Shown: positions 36,788-48,603 of the stretch, in pieces | Layout of the letters: each line of letters opens with the position of its first letter | Position numbering within the stretch: position 1 is the stretch's first letter | Source of the DNA: Mangifera indica | Taxonomy: Eukaryota > Streptophyta > Magnoliopsida > Sapindales > Anacardiaceae | NCBI RefSeq assembly: GCF_011075055.1 | Contig: NC_058140.1 | Span: forward strand, 18,973,945 to 19,037,944 | Direction: 5' to 3' | DNA length: 64,000 nt | The notes under the pieces: model-generated | What the model was told of the DNA's origin: nothing | Database searches by the model: none | The model's input: the letters and a program-made list of their open reading frames with translations, nothing else | Made by a program: the position numbers and the translations under genes

Positions 36788-38941
36788 CTATTCTTCCTTG
36801 TCAAAGTAACTTTGTGGCAAGTTAAAATCTTCCTCATGACTCAGTATTTCCATCTCTTCATCATCCGGTTTCTGAATATAGAAAGATGAGCAAGATCAGC
36901 AAGTGCAGACATAAACCAAAATTTAGTTTTCTTCCTCTCTTATATATATCCAAATCCTTTCATGTGTCGACTGTATTTTTGAACATGCAACTGATTTAAT
37001 AACAATAAAGTGCATGTACACACTTGCATCAAAACTTTAGTCAACCCCCCACAATAAGTAGGATAAAAAACCCTTGTTAATGGGAAAACAAGCAAACACA
37101 TAACAAAAATTAAATATATACCAGCATTTCTAGGTTGTAGAATCGATCGATCAACTGCAAAACCTCGTCAGGGGAAAAGTGGCGGTCAAATCTGGGATTA
37201 TGAGTTAGCAAAGTATAGAAGTAAGGGAAAATGAAGATTTACTAGAACCTTTGAACTAAAACCTAGCAATTAAGAAGGAAGCACAAGTGTGAGGACAACT
37301 ACCTTCTGCGCAGGAATTCCATTAGACCATAAAGGACAAAGTGGTGATGCATACCTGCTTGATAAAAACTTTGTTGAGGAAAGTTATGCTTTTATAAACA
37401 GATAGCTCAAGATCAAAAATAGATGTTTGTCTTAATTGTCTAATGACCTGAGCATCAACTGCAAGGTGCAACCTTTCTTCAGTGCTGATTATAGTTCACT
37501 TTAACATGGCAGGGACTCTCACATTACAAATTATTACTTTATCAAGTTTTAAATAGGTAACTTGTAGTCACAGATTTAAGTCTGTGAAAATTAAGGCTTG
37601 GAATTTTCAGCCAAGCCCAATACAAATAAGCTTCTTTGGAGTTGTTTATGAGTGCTCTTTTGAGTTATCTCATTAATTTGAATCTAATAATTGCTTCCAA
37701 AAAGGAAAGACATTGAACAGCTTGAGCATCAGCTATATTGTAAAATGCTGCAAAGGAAGTAATTAAGTAGCATGTTCTACTTACAGATAAGACAAGCATT
37801 TGGTTAGAAATTTCGTTACAGTAAACACCTGTGTGCACACACACATATATAATGACACAAGTTTTCACTATACACACACACACATATATATACATGTGTG
37901 AATATATATAGGGAGGGTACCGCATCCCCACTTTTTTACACGTATAATGACACAAGTTTTAGGCCATTGGATTTAGCACTTTGGATGGTTGAGATCCAAT
38001 ACAATTGCATGGTCAATGCACTTAGAAATAATATAATTTAAATTCAATCACAACCATTCCAATACTTTAATCTAACAGCTGAAAACTGTGTCCAATTTTG
38101 TGTTAAAAAAGGGGCTCCTGATCCGAACATGCATGTATATTACACACACACACATACATTTTCAGGTAGATAACAAAAGGATATCACTAAATGTTACATA
38201 TTTGGAGACGGTGAGTCTGAAGAAGGTATTGGTTTTAAAAGCATCCTACTAAAACTATATACTTTGAATGAGTTAAGCAGCATGTCAAACACGAAACACT
38301 TGCAATTCAAAACAAAAATGAAGGCCATCTAGCATCCTACTTTTATACTAAACCCATTTTTATATTTCCTCCGGAAACCAAGCTAACAAATTTGAAACCC
38401 ATATGAAAAACAAAGAATGTTTTACATAAATTATCGGGTGAACCTGCCTCGAAGCTTGACTGGAGGGTAAATTTCAAGAGCTTCCAACAGCCTAAGCTCC
38501 AATTCAACCTGTGATTGTTCCTACATAATCATTAAAATAACATATTACCACAATCAATCTACTTGAGAAATGAGAATAATAACACAAAGGGGAATTTATG
38601 AAAAATAAACATCCTCAATTACTTTTTCATATATAATCAATTTTGACTCGATTTGACTAAAACACCCCACAAATGATAACTGACACTCAAATACACGGCC
38701 CAGCAAGTAGGGCTAAAAAAGATATTCAATAAAGAATCGTTAGACGTGCAATAATCTTTCAGAGTTGAGTTGCTTTTTCAGAAAAAAAAAAAAGGTTGTT
38801 TGAGAAAGTAGCGAATAACAATAACAGAAAGAGAGAGACCTTGGGGAGAGAGGAAGCAGAGGAAGGAGGAGCTTTGCATGGAGAGTGAACCGACATGCCT
38901 TCTTGTTCTTCTTCTTTCTCCTTCTCTTTATCTTTCTCCAT
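36788..38941 (-). CDS. EAF7/MRGBP-like subunit of the NuA4 histone acetyltransferase complex
   Basis: This small nuclear protein of the CT20/EAF7 family bridges MRG-domain proteins in NuA4-type chromatin complexes. Five exons give 126 residues: 38840-38941, 38448-38520, 37303-37354, 37122-37191 and 36788-36871. The N-terminus is highly charged (MEKDKEKEKEEEQEG). The EAF7 domain begins VELELRLLEALEIYPPVKL, continues GMHHHFVLYGLMEFLRRR and FSPDEVLQLIDRFYNLEML, and ends EEDFNLPQSYFDKEE. Intron 2 (37355-38447) must start with GC: only a break at CGA G|GCAGGT keeps the frame into GT ATG CAT CAC. The donor of exon 1 (GTCTCT) is weak but keeps the frame. As I recall, the Arabidopsis homologue is At1g26470, between a PPR gene and a 14-3-3 gene; both neighbours are also near here. 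Confidence 0.85.
37830..37885. repeat. (CA)n/(TA)n microsatellites in EAF7-like intron 2
   Basis: Two short CA/TA runs lie in the long second intron, next to a MITE-like element. Confidence 0.75.
37911..38128. mobile_element. MITE-like inverted-repeat element in EAF7-like intron 2
   Basis: The left end GGGAGGGTACCGCATCCCCA, running into ACTTTTTTACAC, mirrors the right end. On the minus strand the right end reads CGGATCAGGAGCCCC and then TTTTTTAACAC. Further in, ACACAAGTTTTAGGCCATTGG pairs imperfectly with ACACAGTTTTCAGCTGTTAG on the other strand. The element is about 220 bases, non-coding, and the exact target duplication is unclear. Confidence 0.55.
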
Positions 38942-39180
38942 ACCCACCGTGCAGCCACGGACTTTTGCTCTTCAAAATTTTGTTGAGGTAAAATTTTCCC
39001 GATTTTTCAGATTCTACCCAGAATTGAGAAATGAAATGGAAGAAACAAGGCAATTTCTCGGGTTGGGTTTTACTTTCAGACTCTGAATTATCAGGCTTGT
39101 GATGTTGGACTACAACAAACGGGCTCACCACGACTTGGGCAGAGCCCGGCAATTTAATCCATATAAAAATTTATTTATTA
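38942..39180. promoter_or_regulatory. Upstream region of the EAF7-like gene
   Basis: A TTGGGC site-II-like word lies near 39135. There is no TATA box that I can name. The foldback repeat starts just beyond. Confidence 0.35.
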
Positions 39181-39184
39181 TAAA

Positions 39185-40195
39185 AAAAATTCTAGTTTAC
39201 TTCACAGATATTAATTAAAATTGATAATAATTTTTTTGTCTAAACCTTTTTAGATATACGTATAATAGTTTTACTTTTATAAGTAAATTTAATTTTAATT
39301 TCAATAATACCCTTTCGGTTAATTACGTCTCTTTCGATTAATTATGTTGAATTTGACATAATTTATTTCAAATATTTGATAAGTTTTGATTCGAAGATTC
39401 AGTGAGTTATGTTTTAAGGATTCAAAACATATTTCAATATTGATAAATTTTTATTGAAATACAAATAGGAATGAAAAGATTAGTATAAGCAAGGAAATAG
39501 TGAATACAAATAGGTGGTGCGTAGAATACGTAAAAGGTATGTAGGGTGAGTAACGGGTATATAGAGCATGTAAAGTGCGTAAGGTGTATAAGAATTATAT
39601 ATAATATATAAATATAAAAAGTACCAAACAGAGAGTGCATAAGGGTACACGCACTTTATACACCCCCCTATATATATATATATATAATTATTGTTTATAT
39701 ATATTATATTAAATATATATTATATAATTATGTATATATATGGGGGAGCATAAGGTGCGAAAGTGTGCGCACCCTTACACACCTTGTTTATTTTTTTTAT
39801 ATTTATATATTATATATAATTCTTACGCATTTTTTACATACCTTACGCACTTTATGTATTATATGCACTACCTATTTGCACTAACCATTTTTCTTACTTA
39901 TATTAATTTTTTTGTTTCTATTTATATTTTAACAAAAATTTATCAAATTTTGAATATATTTTAAATCCTTAAAACATGACTCACTGAATCTTTAATAAAA
40001 ACTTATCAAATTTTCGAAAAAAATTATGTCAAATTCAACGTAATTAACTAAGAGTAACGTAATTAGTTGAGAGTGTATCATTGAAATTAAAATTAAATTT
40101 ACTTATAAAAATAAAACTATTATACATTTATCTAAAAAAAATGTAGACAAAAAAATTATTATCTATTTTAATTAATATCTCTTTATTTATTTAAT
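39185..40195. mobile_element. Large foldback element: about 475-bp inverted repeat arms with short centre
   Basis: The left arm (about 39185-39660) and right arm (about 39735-40195) align over their whole length when one is reverse-complemented, at roughly 80-85% by eye. Shared ordered blocks include ATAATTTTTTTGTCTA, AAGTAAATTTAATTTTAATT, TTGAATTTGACATAATTT, GATTCAGTGAG, ATGTTTTAAGGATT and AATTATATATAATATATAAA. The centre is about 70 bases of TA-rich DNA. The mirrored ORFs at 39434-39640 (-) and 39740-39964 (+) arise from this symmetry and are not genes. It is probably a non-autonomous foldback/MULE-like transposon, and its transcript would form a long hairpin. End points and target duplication are not resolved. 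Confidence 0.75.
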
Positions 40196-40874
40196 TATAA
40201 AAATTTCCTAAAAATATGTGAGAAAGAGCCTTGTAATTCTAAGTAAGTGGTATGAATGTAAATAAGGGGAAGGCACAGGTGATTCATGACATCTTCTCAG
40301 TTTTTTTATGGACTGGGCCGCCGGTCAATTTATCTGCGAACTTTAATGATGCAATGGAAAAGTAAGCATGCACGTCCGTATTGTATAATTCTGGTTGCAG
40401 AAGAAACCGAAGGAACTAATCTTCTTCCCAAATAAAAAATACAGCTGCCAATTTTAAGCACTATCGAGAATCGACTCTTTAGAGGGATTCTGGTTAAAGA
40501 CAAAACTCACCTAAACGAATCAAAACTCCCTGAACTAACGCCACTTCCCTTCCTTCATCACTTGCATGGCAGGCTCTTTTCATTGCTCCATTATTTAAAT
40601 GCTTGCTTCTACTATTTTAAAGATGCTTCTCAATTTACAGATTCGTTTAAACATGGGGTCTTTTCTTTTTAGCACTTACTTAACTTTCAACTCTAACCTG
40701 TCCCAAAGCAAACAGTCCATGCACACTCTCTCTCTGTTATCTCCGCTTTATCTTAGCTCCAATTCTCGATTTCACCGTCAGTGCTCGGTTTTAAATCCTT
40801 CAACTTAAACGTCTTTCACCAAAACTTAGCTAGAACCTCTTTTGATCTTTTCGTTTTCTTTTTTCTGATTTTTG
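40196..40874. promoter_or_regulatory. Upstream region and leader of the TPT gene
   Basis: The TPT leader probably lies within 40600-40874, with pyrimidine-rich runs such as TCTCTCTCTG. ATTATTTAAATGC near 40590 could be a TATA-type element. No gene is present. Confidence 0.4.
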
Positions 40875-43800
40875 ATGGCTTCAGTTACTAACCCACTTCA
40901 CTTTTCGATCAAAACTCCTGGAATATCTTCGCTCTACCTATCAAAGAGCAAGGTTTCATCATCCACTGATGTTCAACTTAGAACTGGGTCACTTGCTTCG
41001 AAATCTACGCGCCTGGAGTTTTCACCGTTACCTGAGAAAAAAGAATCTCCTTTGAGGGTTAATTCCTCCGGCGGATGTTTGAGATTTACAGGCTGGAGTC
41101 AACAGATAAGGCAGCGAAGTACCGTTGACTTTCCGGTTGTTTCAGCTGCTGCAGCGGATGCAGATGGTTGTGAGATTGAAATTTCTGATGGGTTAGAATC
41201 GTTACTTGGTTTATCGTTTGTTGTGTTTTGGTTTTTGTATTCTTATTCCTGTTTGGTTGCTGAGAAAGAAATAGGCTATATTTGACAGTGAAATAAAGTT
41301 TTGGCTTTTTAGTATTTAATATTGTTTTTCACCGTTTGATTATCTGTATGATCCATCTAAGAGAAAAATAGGTTGTATATTTTTTTCGTATACCTTATTG
41401 CAACCAAGATAGAAAAGCTCTGTTATTTGACTTTCTGTTAAGGTTTGATTTTATATTTTTTAATGCGACTGCAGGTACACAAAGCCTTCTAAGAGCTTTG
41501 GTGAGAGATTTCCTGCATTGGTTACGGGCTTCTTTTTCTTTATGTGGTAAGCTATTACATTACTATTTCTTGTAGAATCATATTCTTTATTCGAAAATTT
41601 GATAGAAATCTTCTAAAATTTTTTTTATCTATTTTACAGAAATTCTTCTAGATTTTTTTTTAAATGGCACCTTTTACTGGTACGCCCGGTATATATCAAA
41701 AGACATGGAAAATTTTGCTTTTGAAGACAACAAAAGTACTTCCAAATCATTTTTAATTATTGTGTACAAGAACATAGTCGTCCTTTGGTTGTGCTTCCAT
41801 TCCAGCTTACATTGCAAAACTATGTTGTTATATGTTTCTGTTTACATTATTGTTAAACTCTGGATGTTACTGGTGTTTTTTTTTTCTACAGGTACTTCTT
41901 AAATGTCATCTTCAATATACTCAACAAGAAGGTCTACAATTACTTCCCATATCCGTAGTATGTCATCCTTATGGATAACTTAATTGTTTTGTCACATTTG
42001 TGGATTTAATTTTTATGTTACACCATTTGCAAAAAGTGGACAAATAGCGTTTAATCGTTTCATTTCTCTATGGATCTCATAGCCTTGGCTTTTTCTAAAT
42101 TCTATTATCCCTTCATAACTGTACAGAATTTCTCCTTTCTGCAGTTTTGTTTCTGTTGTACATCTTCTAGTTGGAGTTGTATACTGTCTTGTTTCTTGGG
42201 GTGTTGGTCTACCCAAACGTGCTGTAAGTATCAGTTCCTGACTCGCTGTCTTTGCTCTTCGAGGTGAATTCTGGTGTGCCCTTGTAATATAGTTTTCTTT
42301 TGTAACCAGCCAATTGATAAGGAGCTGTTGTTACTATTGACACCGGTTGCACTCTGTCATGCCCTCGGACATGTCATGTCCAACGTATCATTTGCCACTG
42401 TTGCTGTATCTTTCACTCACACCATTAAAGGTATAAAAAGTTCAAGATAGGGAAAAAGCATCTTACTGAAGCTAATTTTGTATCTTCTAATCAGTATGAC
42501 TTATCTGTAATAATGCAAAACATAGACATAACTTTCTATGTGCACCGATTCTTTTTATAAAACATGAAAAGCACGATGATTATGAGACTGCGCTTCAAGT
42601 TATTGATGCCCATTTTTAGCTTAGTACCTGTCCAGTTGTTATGCAGGCTGGATTTTTTTGAAATGGAGGTGTATTGGTACTTTAGTGGCATACTTTATTA
42701 GAGGTGCCCATCCACATGTATTTTGTATTTTGAGTGAAAACATTTTCTGCTTCTTATCTATCTTGTGGATAAATATATTTTTGATATTTGGTCATTGTTT
42801 TATCATTTGTAGTTTCAATGCCGTGGAAAAGCCTTTGAATTCTGTTTAGGTAAAAGGTTATCAAATGAACTATAAAAGCTGAGTGTAGCTAGATACAATT
42901 ACTGAGAGCTTTTCAATATTTTTTATTTTCTTAAACTGACTGTTATATTTCATGTCTTATGTGTAGTAAGCTGAACTTTGTGCTCTTGCCTTTCCTTTGG
43001 CCAGTGCTCAGTATCTTTATGAAGTTTGAGTAATGGTGGTTTATTCTCACTTAAAATCTCACGATGTTCTTTCACAGCTTTGGAGCCATTCTTCAATGCT
43101 GCTGCTTCTCAATTTGTTTTAGGCCACCAGATTCCTTTGTCCTTGTGGTTATCATTGGCTCCTGTTGTTATTGGTAAATCTCAAACTATTATCTTCTTCC
43201 ATCTGCTATCTTCTCTCTTTGTTGAAATATGGCAGCCTAATTTCATACAACTTTGACTTTTGAAATATATTACTAGTTCCCTTGGATCTGTATATAGTCT
43301 GAAATCTTCTCAAATATATTTATTTACTTAATAATCGATCTGTTACTCTCTCTTTAGGTGTTTCAATGGCTTCACTGACTGAACTTTCTTTCAACTGGAC
43401 TGGTTTCATCAGTGCAATGATTTCAAACATTGCATTTACTTACAGAAGTATCTATTCAAAGAAAGCAATGGTAAGCCTTGGAAGTGGAATTCTTGAATAA
43501 TATTTTTGTATCACGTGTACTATAAATGTTGCCAGGCTATGAGGCTCATGCCCTGGTTATGTTAAAATGCATTTTAGCCTAATATATATAGGTGAATGAT
43601 ATGGCTTCTCACTTCCCTTCCTCTATAAATTTTTTAAACCATTGGTTATCCTCATTTTCTAATATTCTTAATCAGTTGTATCTTGAAATTTCTTCTAATT
43701 GAGAAATCATCCTCTGGAGATGTATGACTCTGAATCTGATGATCCCTTCGAATAACTTTAATAAATGTGTATGAACTAGTAACTGAATGAGTCAACTCCC

Positions 43801-45811
43801 GTATGTTGTCTGAGCAACCCTGCAAGACCAACCATAAATGCAATGTATTTTAAAGGCAACCATACGACCAACAGATAAGGTTTCTGAGAAGAGAGTTTCT
43901 AAGATAGATTAATCAACCTTTTTTTTGCATATTTGTCCTTGTTAAGATTCAGTATCTCTATTGTATACTTCCTGCATATTGGGCAACATCTTCATTTTTC
44001 TTTTTCCTTTTCTAATGCTCTATATTGTGGACAAATTTTAACAGACAGGTATGGACAGTACAAATGTGTATGCTTACATTTCAATAATTGCCCTCATCGT
44101 CTGCATCCCGCCAGCAGTACTTGTGAGTCTCATGGAAACCAGTTTCAGACATTCTTTTTGTCTTGTTTAAACTCTGTTTATCTTACCCCCAGTTGTCTAA
44201 ATGTGAATTCAGATTGAGGGCCCCCAGCTGATGCAATATGGTTTCAAGGATGCAATTGCTAAAGTGGGTTTAACCAAATTCTTATCTGATCTGTTCTGGA
44301 TCGGAATGTTTTATCATTTATACAATCAGGTATGTAAATAGAAAAACATTTCCCTGTTCATTGAATCCAGTGAAAATAAATCTGTGGCCATTTTGTTTTA
44401 CTTGATGTTCACTCTCTTATTTCTCTGTTAGCGCATGCCATGCCATACTGGAAGGTCATAACTTCATATATTGTTCAATGTCTAATATGTGTAATGACAC
44501 CCTTCAAAAGATCTGAACTTCAAAAACATGAAATTCTGTGACAGGAGTAGCAGTTACTAAATTCTGGATGATTCCTTTCTATTTGAGACATTATTTCAGC
44601 TAACATCACTTAACTAAGTCTAAAACTTGATGACTATGTTAATAAACATGTGCCACCATCTTTTTATGTGAAGTAAAAATTGTTTGTTTTGCTGCCGAAC
44701 CTTTTAATTTACTCTTGAGCTTATTGTTGCAGGTTGCAACTAACACATTGGAAAGGGTTGCTCCTCTCACACACGCAGTTGGAAATGTTCTAAAGCGAGT
44801 CTTTGTTATTGGTTTCTCAATTGTTGTATTTGGTAATTATTCTATTGCCTCCTCTTACATGATTTATAGACAGATGTAGACAACCAAGTTTCTGTTGTAA
44901 CAGAAGTTTTTTGAGGTAAGAGCTTGTAGGGTTATTACACGTTTGAGTCCTGCATGTTAGTAGGTCTGAAAAAGGCCATAGAAAGAATTACAGAATGGAT
45001 TTCTGTGTATGCCTTAAGTAACTAACCATTGGCCACTGAGCAAGGATTCCTCATTGGTATCTACCATATAGATGCCATGTTAAATTGCGGTCTAAATCAT
45101 TTAAGTAAAAAACAGATACCAATAAGCAAAAAATTCAAAAAATACAAAAATCAAGGTATTCATCTATGCATTTGTCATGTGAAACTGTCTATATATTAAG
45201 TACCTCCAAAGAATCTGAAATATGCCGCCTGTGCTGGTGAAGGGGCAGGTTTGTTGCACCTTTAACCACCTTGATATTATCTCTACATTCTAATGGTTGC
45301 AAAATTGTGCAGGCAATAAGATCTCCACGCAAACTGGGATTGGTACTGTTATAGCAATTGCAGGTGTTGCCATCTACTCCCTCATAAAAGCAAACATGGA
45401 AGAACAAAAACGAGTATGATCTGATAAACCATAGTCTTCCATTTCTAACATATCTTTTTCACTGTATCTTTTATTCAAGTGAGTTGAGACTTAGAGCCAT
45501 AGGTTGTACACCCTTTTGCATAAGAATTGTTGTACTGCATGTGGTTATCATCAGTGAGCATTATTTCATGCCATTGGTGGATCTATCTTCAGATAGTCAA
45601 TTGTCATAGGTCTCAAATAGTTTTATGACAATCCTAAGGCCAGCTTATGCTAATACTCACCCACTCACCAGTATTTTTCAATCTGAGCAACTACAAGCTT
45701 CACCAATATTTATACCCAGATTATGCTTAACGATGTTCTCAATCTGAACATTGCTCTACTAATGAATTTTGCCAACTGTTTCAGAAAGCTGCCTTGACTG
45801 GTGCTTCATAG
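40875..45811 (+). CDS. TPT: Triose-phosphate/phosphate translocator, plastid inner envelope
   Basis: This protein exports triose phosphate and 3-phosphoglycerate from plastids in exchange for phosphate. Twelve exons give 428 residues: 40875-41191, 41475-41546, 41892-41957, 42145-42223, 42310-42430, 43078-43173, 43358-43470, 44045-44122, 44213-44329, 44733-44832, 45313-45413 and 45785-45811. The start at 40875 ([16 protein letters not shown]) opens a Ser/Thr-rich transit peptide of roughly 80-100 residues. The carrier core then begins ([20 protein letters not shown]) with multiple membrane helices of the drug/metabolite-transporter fold. Signature stretches are [68 protein letters not shown] and [17 protein letters not shown]. 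The last stretch contains the Lys-Arg pair important for substrate binding. This is closer to TPT than to the PEP, Glc-6-P or Xul-5-P translocators. Some species keep a second 'non-green' TPT, which cannot be excluded. Confidence 0.95.
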
Positions 45812-46254
45812 GAGGAAATGATTAGTTTGAGTAGAATGCAGAGCTGTGTCTTAATGAGAAATAAAGAAGATCCGCATTATAATGTTGGAGGAGGAATCTT
45901 CAGAACCAGACTTACAAGTTGATAGTAGCAGCAACTGATTCGGAAAAGCAGTGAACAATGAGATATCGAAGTCTTGAAAATGGCCTTATTCAGTTACAAA
46001 AAATAGGATATGAACTCATTTTGGATTTTAATTAAGGCGAATGCCACAAGTCAAATATAAATTATTTATTGCGCAGCTATTTATGTGTCTCACTCTCACA
46101 CTTTCTGCCTTTCATATCCTAATAAATCCAACCTCTGCAATCGTGACTGAATCATGATAATGGCTATTGGGTACTGTTCAAATCATTTCAAATATGATAT
46201 GGCAATCAAATAATCACAAATTACATAAAAATCAAATCAAATCTTCAACCTTTG
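45812..46254. other. TPT 3' UTR and spacer
   Basis: Nothing beyond the probable 3' UTR is seen up to the LTR element. Confidence 0.55.
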
Positions 46255-46443
46255 TGTTGAGATATTGTTGAGATATTGTATAGATAGTGAATCATAGATA
46301 CTCATATAGAATAGGAATGCTATAATATCCTTCCTAAACTTAGATAGAAGTAGTTAATAGTCTTCCTAAATTAGCTATCCTAATATCCTATATAATTGTA
46401 ATTCTATTGAACATGAAAAATAACAGAAAATTATATTCTTTCA
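46255..46443 (+). repeat. 5' LTR of the Copia derivative
   Basis: 189 bases beginning with two TGTTGAGATAT units. Nearly identical to the 3' LTR. Confidence 0.92.
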
Positions 46444-46456
46444 TGGTATCAGAGCC
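46444..46456 (+). other. Primer-binding site
   Basis: TGGTATCAGAGCC, complementary to the initiator tRNA-Met 3' end, abuts the 5' LTR. Confidence 0.9.
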
Positions 46457-47434
46457 TAGTTTTTAAAATTTCTGTTCCGGCGAATCAAACCCCCTTTCTC
46501 CACTGTTTCTCCGATCACTGTGCTTCCATCATTTTTCCGGTGATCGTGCCTATACCAGTGTGATCAAGATTCTCTCGCCGACACATCCGTCAAAGCAACC
46601 TTTTCCGGCTGTTTCTCCGATCACCGTGATTTCATCATTTTCCGGTGATTGTGCTCACACTGGAGGGATCGGAATAGTCTCGCCGTCAATCCCGTCGAAG
46701 TCCCGTTGTCGTTCGCCGTTGCACGCGCCCACACGCGCCGCCTGTCTCCTCGACATCTCCGTCGTCGATCTCCTGTTCCGGCGAACGTGAAACGACACCA
46801 CCCTCTCAGTCGGACTCAGACGATACCGGCGATTCCATCCGTGGAAACTCCGCGGCCATCCGACGCCGGAATAGCTCGCACGCGCTGGCCGTTGTTCGTG
46901 CTCCGACTGTGATCTCCGATCTGCTTCTCCGGAGAGCGTGCTGCCTCACCGTCGGCACTGTCAGTTACAGAAAGCTCCGGTGATCCTCCTCCGGCCATCC
47001 ACGCGCCGTTCTGTCACCATTCGCTTCTGTTATCGCCAGAAATCAATTTCTGCAGATCTTTCTCTTCTCTTCAGACTGTGAGTCTTCTACCGGCGTCATC
47101 TTCGAGAGCTTTTCAGCGTTTCTACTCAGATGGATGTTCCACACTCTTCTAATAATCAATCTCAACCATCAGTGCTGATTATGAAGAATATCTCAAATAT
47201 CAGACATCGAAACAGTCCTCATCCAACATTGCTTCTAGTGCACATCCAGGTCACCCAACCATATGCTTTACTCAGTCCTTTTCTTATGGACCGTGGGTTC
47301 TCAATTCTGATGCTTCTGACCACATCTCTAGACCGTAGTACGAGACGGACGATTGGTACAGGACGTGAGTCACAGGGTCTCTATTTGTAACAAGCTTGGT
47401 GCATATGATTTATATGCTCCAGTTTGAGGGGGAG

Positions 47435-47644
47435 TGTTGAGATATATTGAAATATTGTTGAGATATTGTTGAGATATTGTATAGATAGTGAATCATAGAT
47501 ACTCATATAGAATAGGAATGCTATAATATCCTTCCTAAACTTAGATAGGAGTAGTTAATAGTCTTCCTAAATTAGCTATCCTAATATCCTATATAATTGT
47601 AATTCTATTGAACATGAAAAATAACAGAAAATTATATTCTTTCA
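47435..47644 (+). repeat. 3' LTR of the Copia derivative
   Basis: 210 bases. The first part has an extra 21 bases made of TGTTGAGATAT-like units compared with the 5' LTR. It is preceded by GAGGGGGAG. Confidence 0.92.
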
Positions 47645-48603
47645 CTTTGAAATGCTGCCGAGGAAGGCTTCACACTAAGACAACAACGAAAGAACATATA
47701 CATTTTCACCTATGACAATATTCCCGCAAAATTTCAATCATGTAATGCTCTAAACATCTTAAAGTAAAACCAGCTATTAATTTATTATATAGAAAATATG
47801 GGTTAAATAAACAGGCCACCGAAAGGACAAATTAAATATATAAAACAAGAGCATATATGCTCTAAGCATCTTTAAATATTTGGGATGGTACTAAAATTAT
47901 TGAACAATATGGGAAATCTATTGGATTGGCATTTCACTACCTTGCAAGTGTTTTCCCAAAAACACTACAGGCATAAACAGGTGAAATTTTATATATTGCT
48001 GTAGGAGGGTTATGATCCTAGCATTAACTAAAAATTGATAACAATCAGATAATTTACAAAAAAAAAAAAAAAAAAGATGAAGGCTTGTCAAAAATAAAAG
48101 ATGTTGAACATGCAAATTTGTGGAACATCAACATCCTCATCATTGAGAATTTCGAGACTGAGAAATGAAAGCCAACCTGCAATATAAAAAATAAACATCA
48201 AGGTGTATCCAAAGCATGGCTGATACTAGAATATCCAGGGCACTAAGCACATGGATTCCAGAAATTGACAGTGGACTTTGGCATCAAAAAGACAAACATC
48301 AGAGATTATACTGTCTTGCTGACAAGAATATTGCAATCTACGGTAACACCCTACACCTATATAGTCAGGTAACTTATGTGATAAAAAACTTCAAGCAGAC
48401 AGCTCCAAAAGTGTTTAAGATCAGAACTAACTTTTAGGGTGCTAAATGAAAATTCTTAACTGGTATAGTCTAAGCAGAATAGTCTGATATATAGTTGATC
48501 AACATACATAATGTCTGCTAAAAAGACTGCGTAAGCAACAAGAACTGCAAACCACCCAGCTTTGACATTGTAAGTTATTCAGCATGCATCAGAACTTACT
48601 TTG
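47645..48603. other. Spacer downstream of the PPR gene
   Basis: This includes the PPR gene 3' UTR and an A run (48057-48075). No gene is seen. Confidence 0.55.

Larger units (their letters stand above)
46255..47644 (+). mobile_element. Young, internally deleted Copia-type LTR retrotransposon derivative
   Basis: LTR1 is 46255-46443 (189 bp) and LTR2 is 47435-47644 (210 bp). They differ by one visible substitution plus 21 extra bases near the start of LTR2. Both start TGTTGAGATAT and end CTTTCA. The 5-base target duplication CTTTG is perfect (46250-46254 and 47645-47649). The primer site TGGTATCAGAGCC directly follows LTR1, and the polypurine tract TTTGAGGGGGAG precedes LTR2. The 991-base interior is GC-rich at first and lacks reverse transcriptase and integrase. 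It keeps a gag-like start at 47130 (MDVPHSSNNQS) and a protease-like remnant WVLNSDASDHIS at 47294-47329. The catalytic Asp of the usual DSGA motif is replaced there, so the element depends on a helper. Confidence 0.93.

Noticed and set aside
39434..39964. Two opposing hydrophobic ORFs that look like a divergent gene pair
   Set aside because: They are mirror images produced by the foldback repeat, made of Tyr/Ile/Leu/Phe-rich AT codons with no domain.
46560..47000. GC-rich ORFs on both strands inside the LTR element
   Set aside because: They lie in the leader-like interior of the Copia derivative and match no domain.
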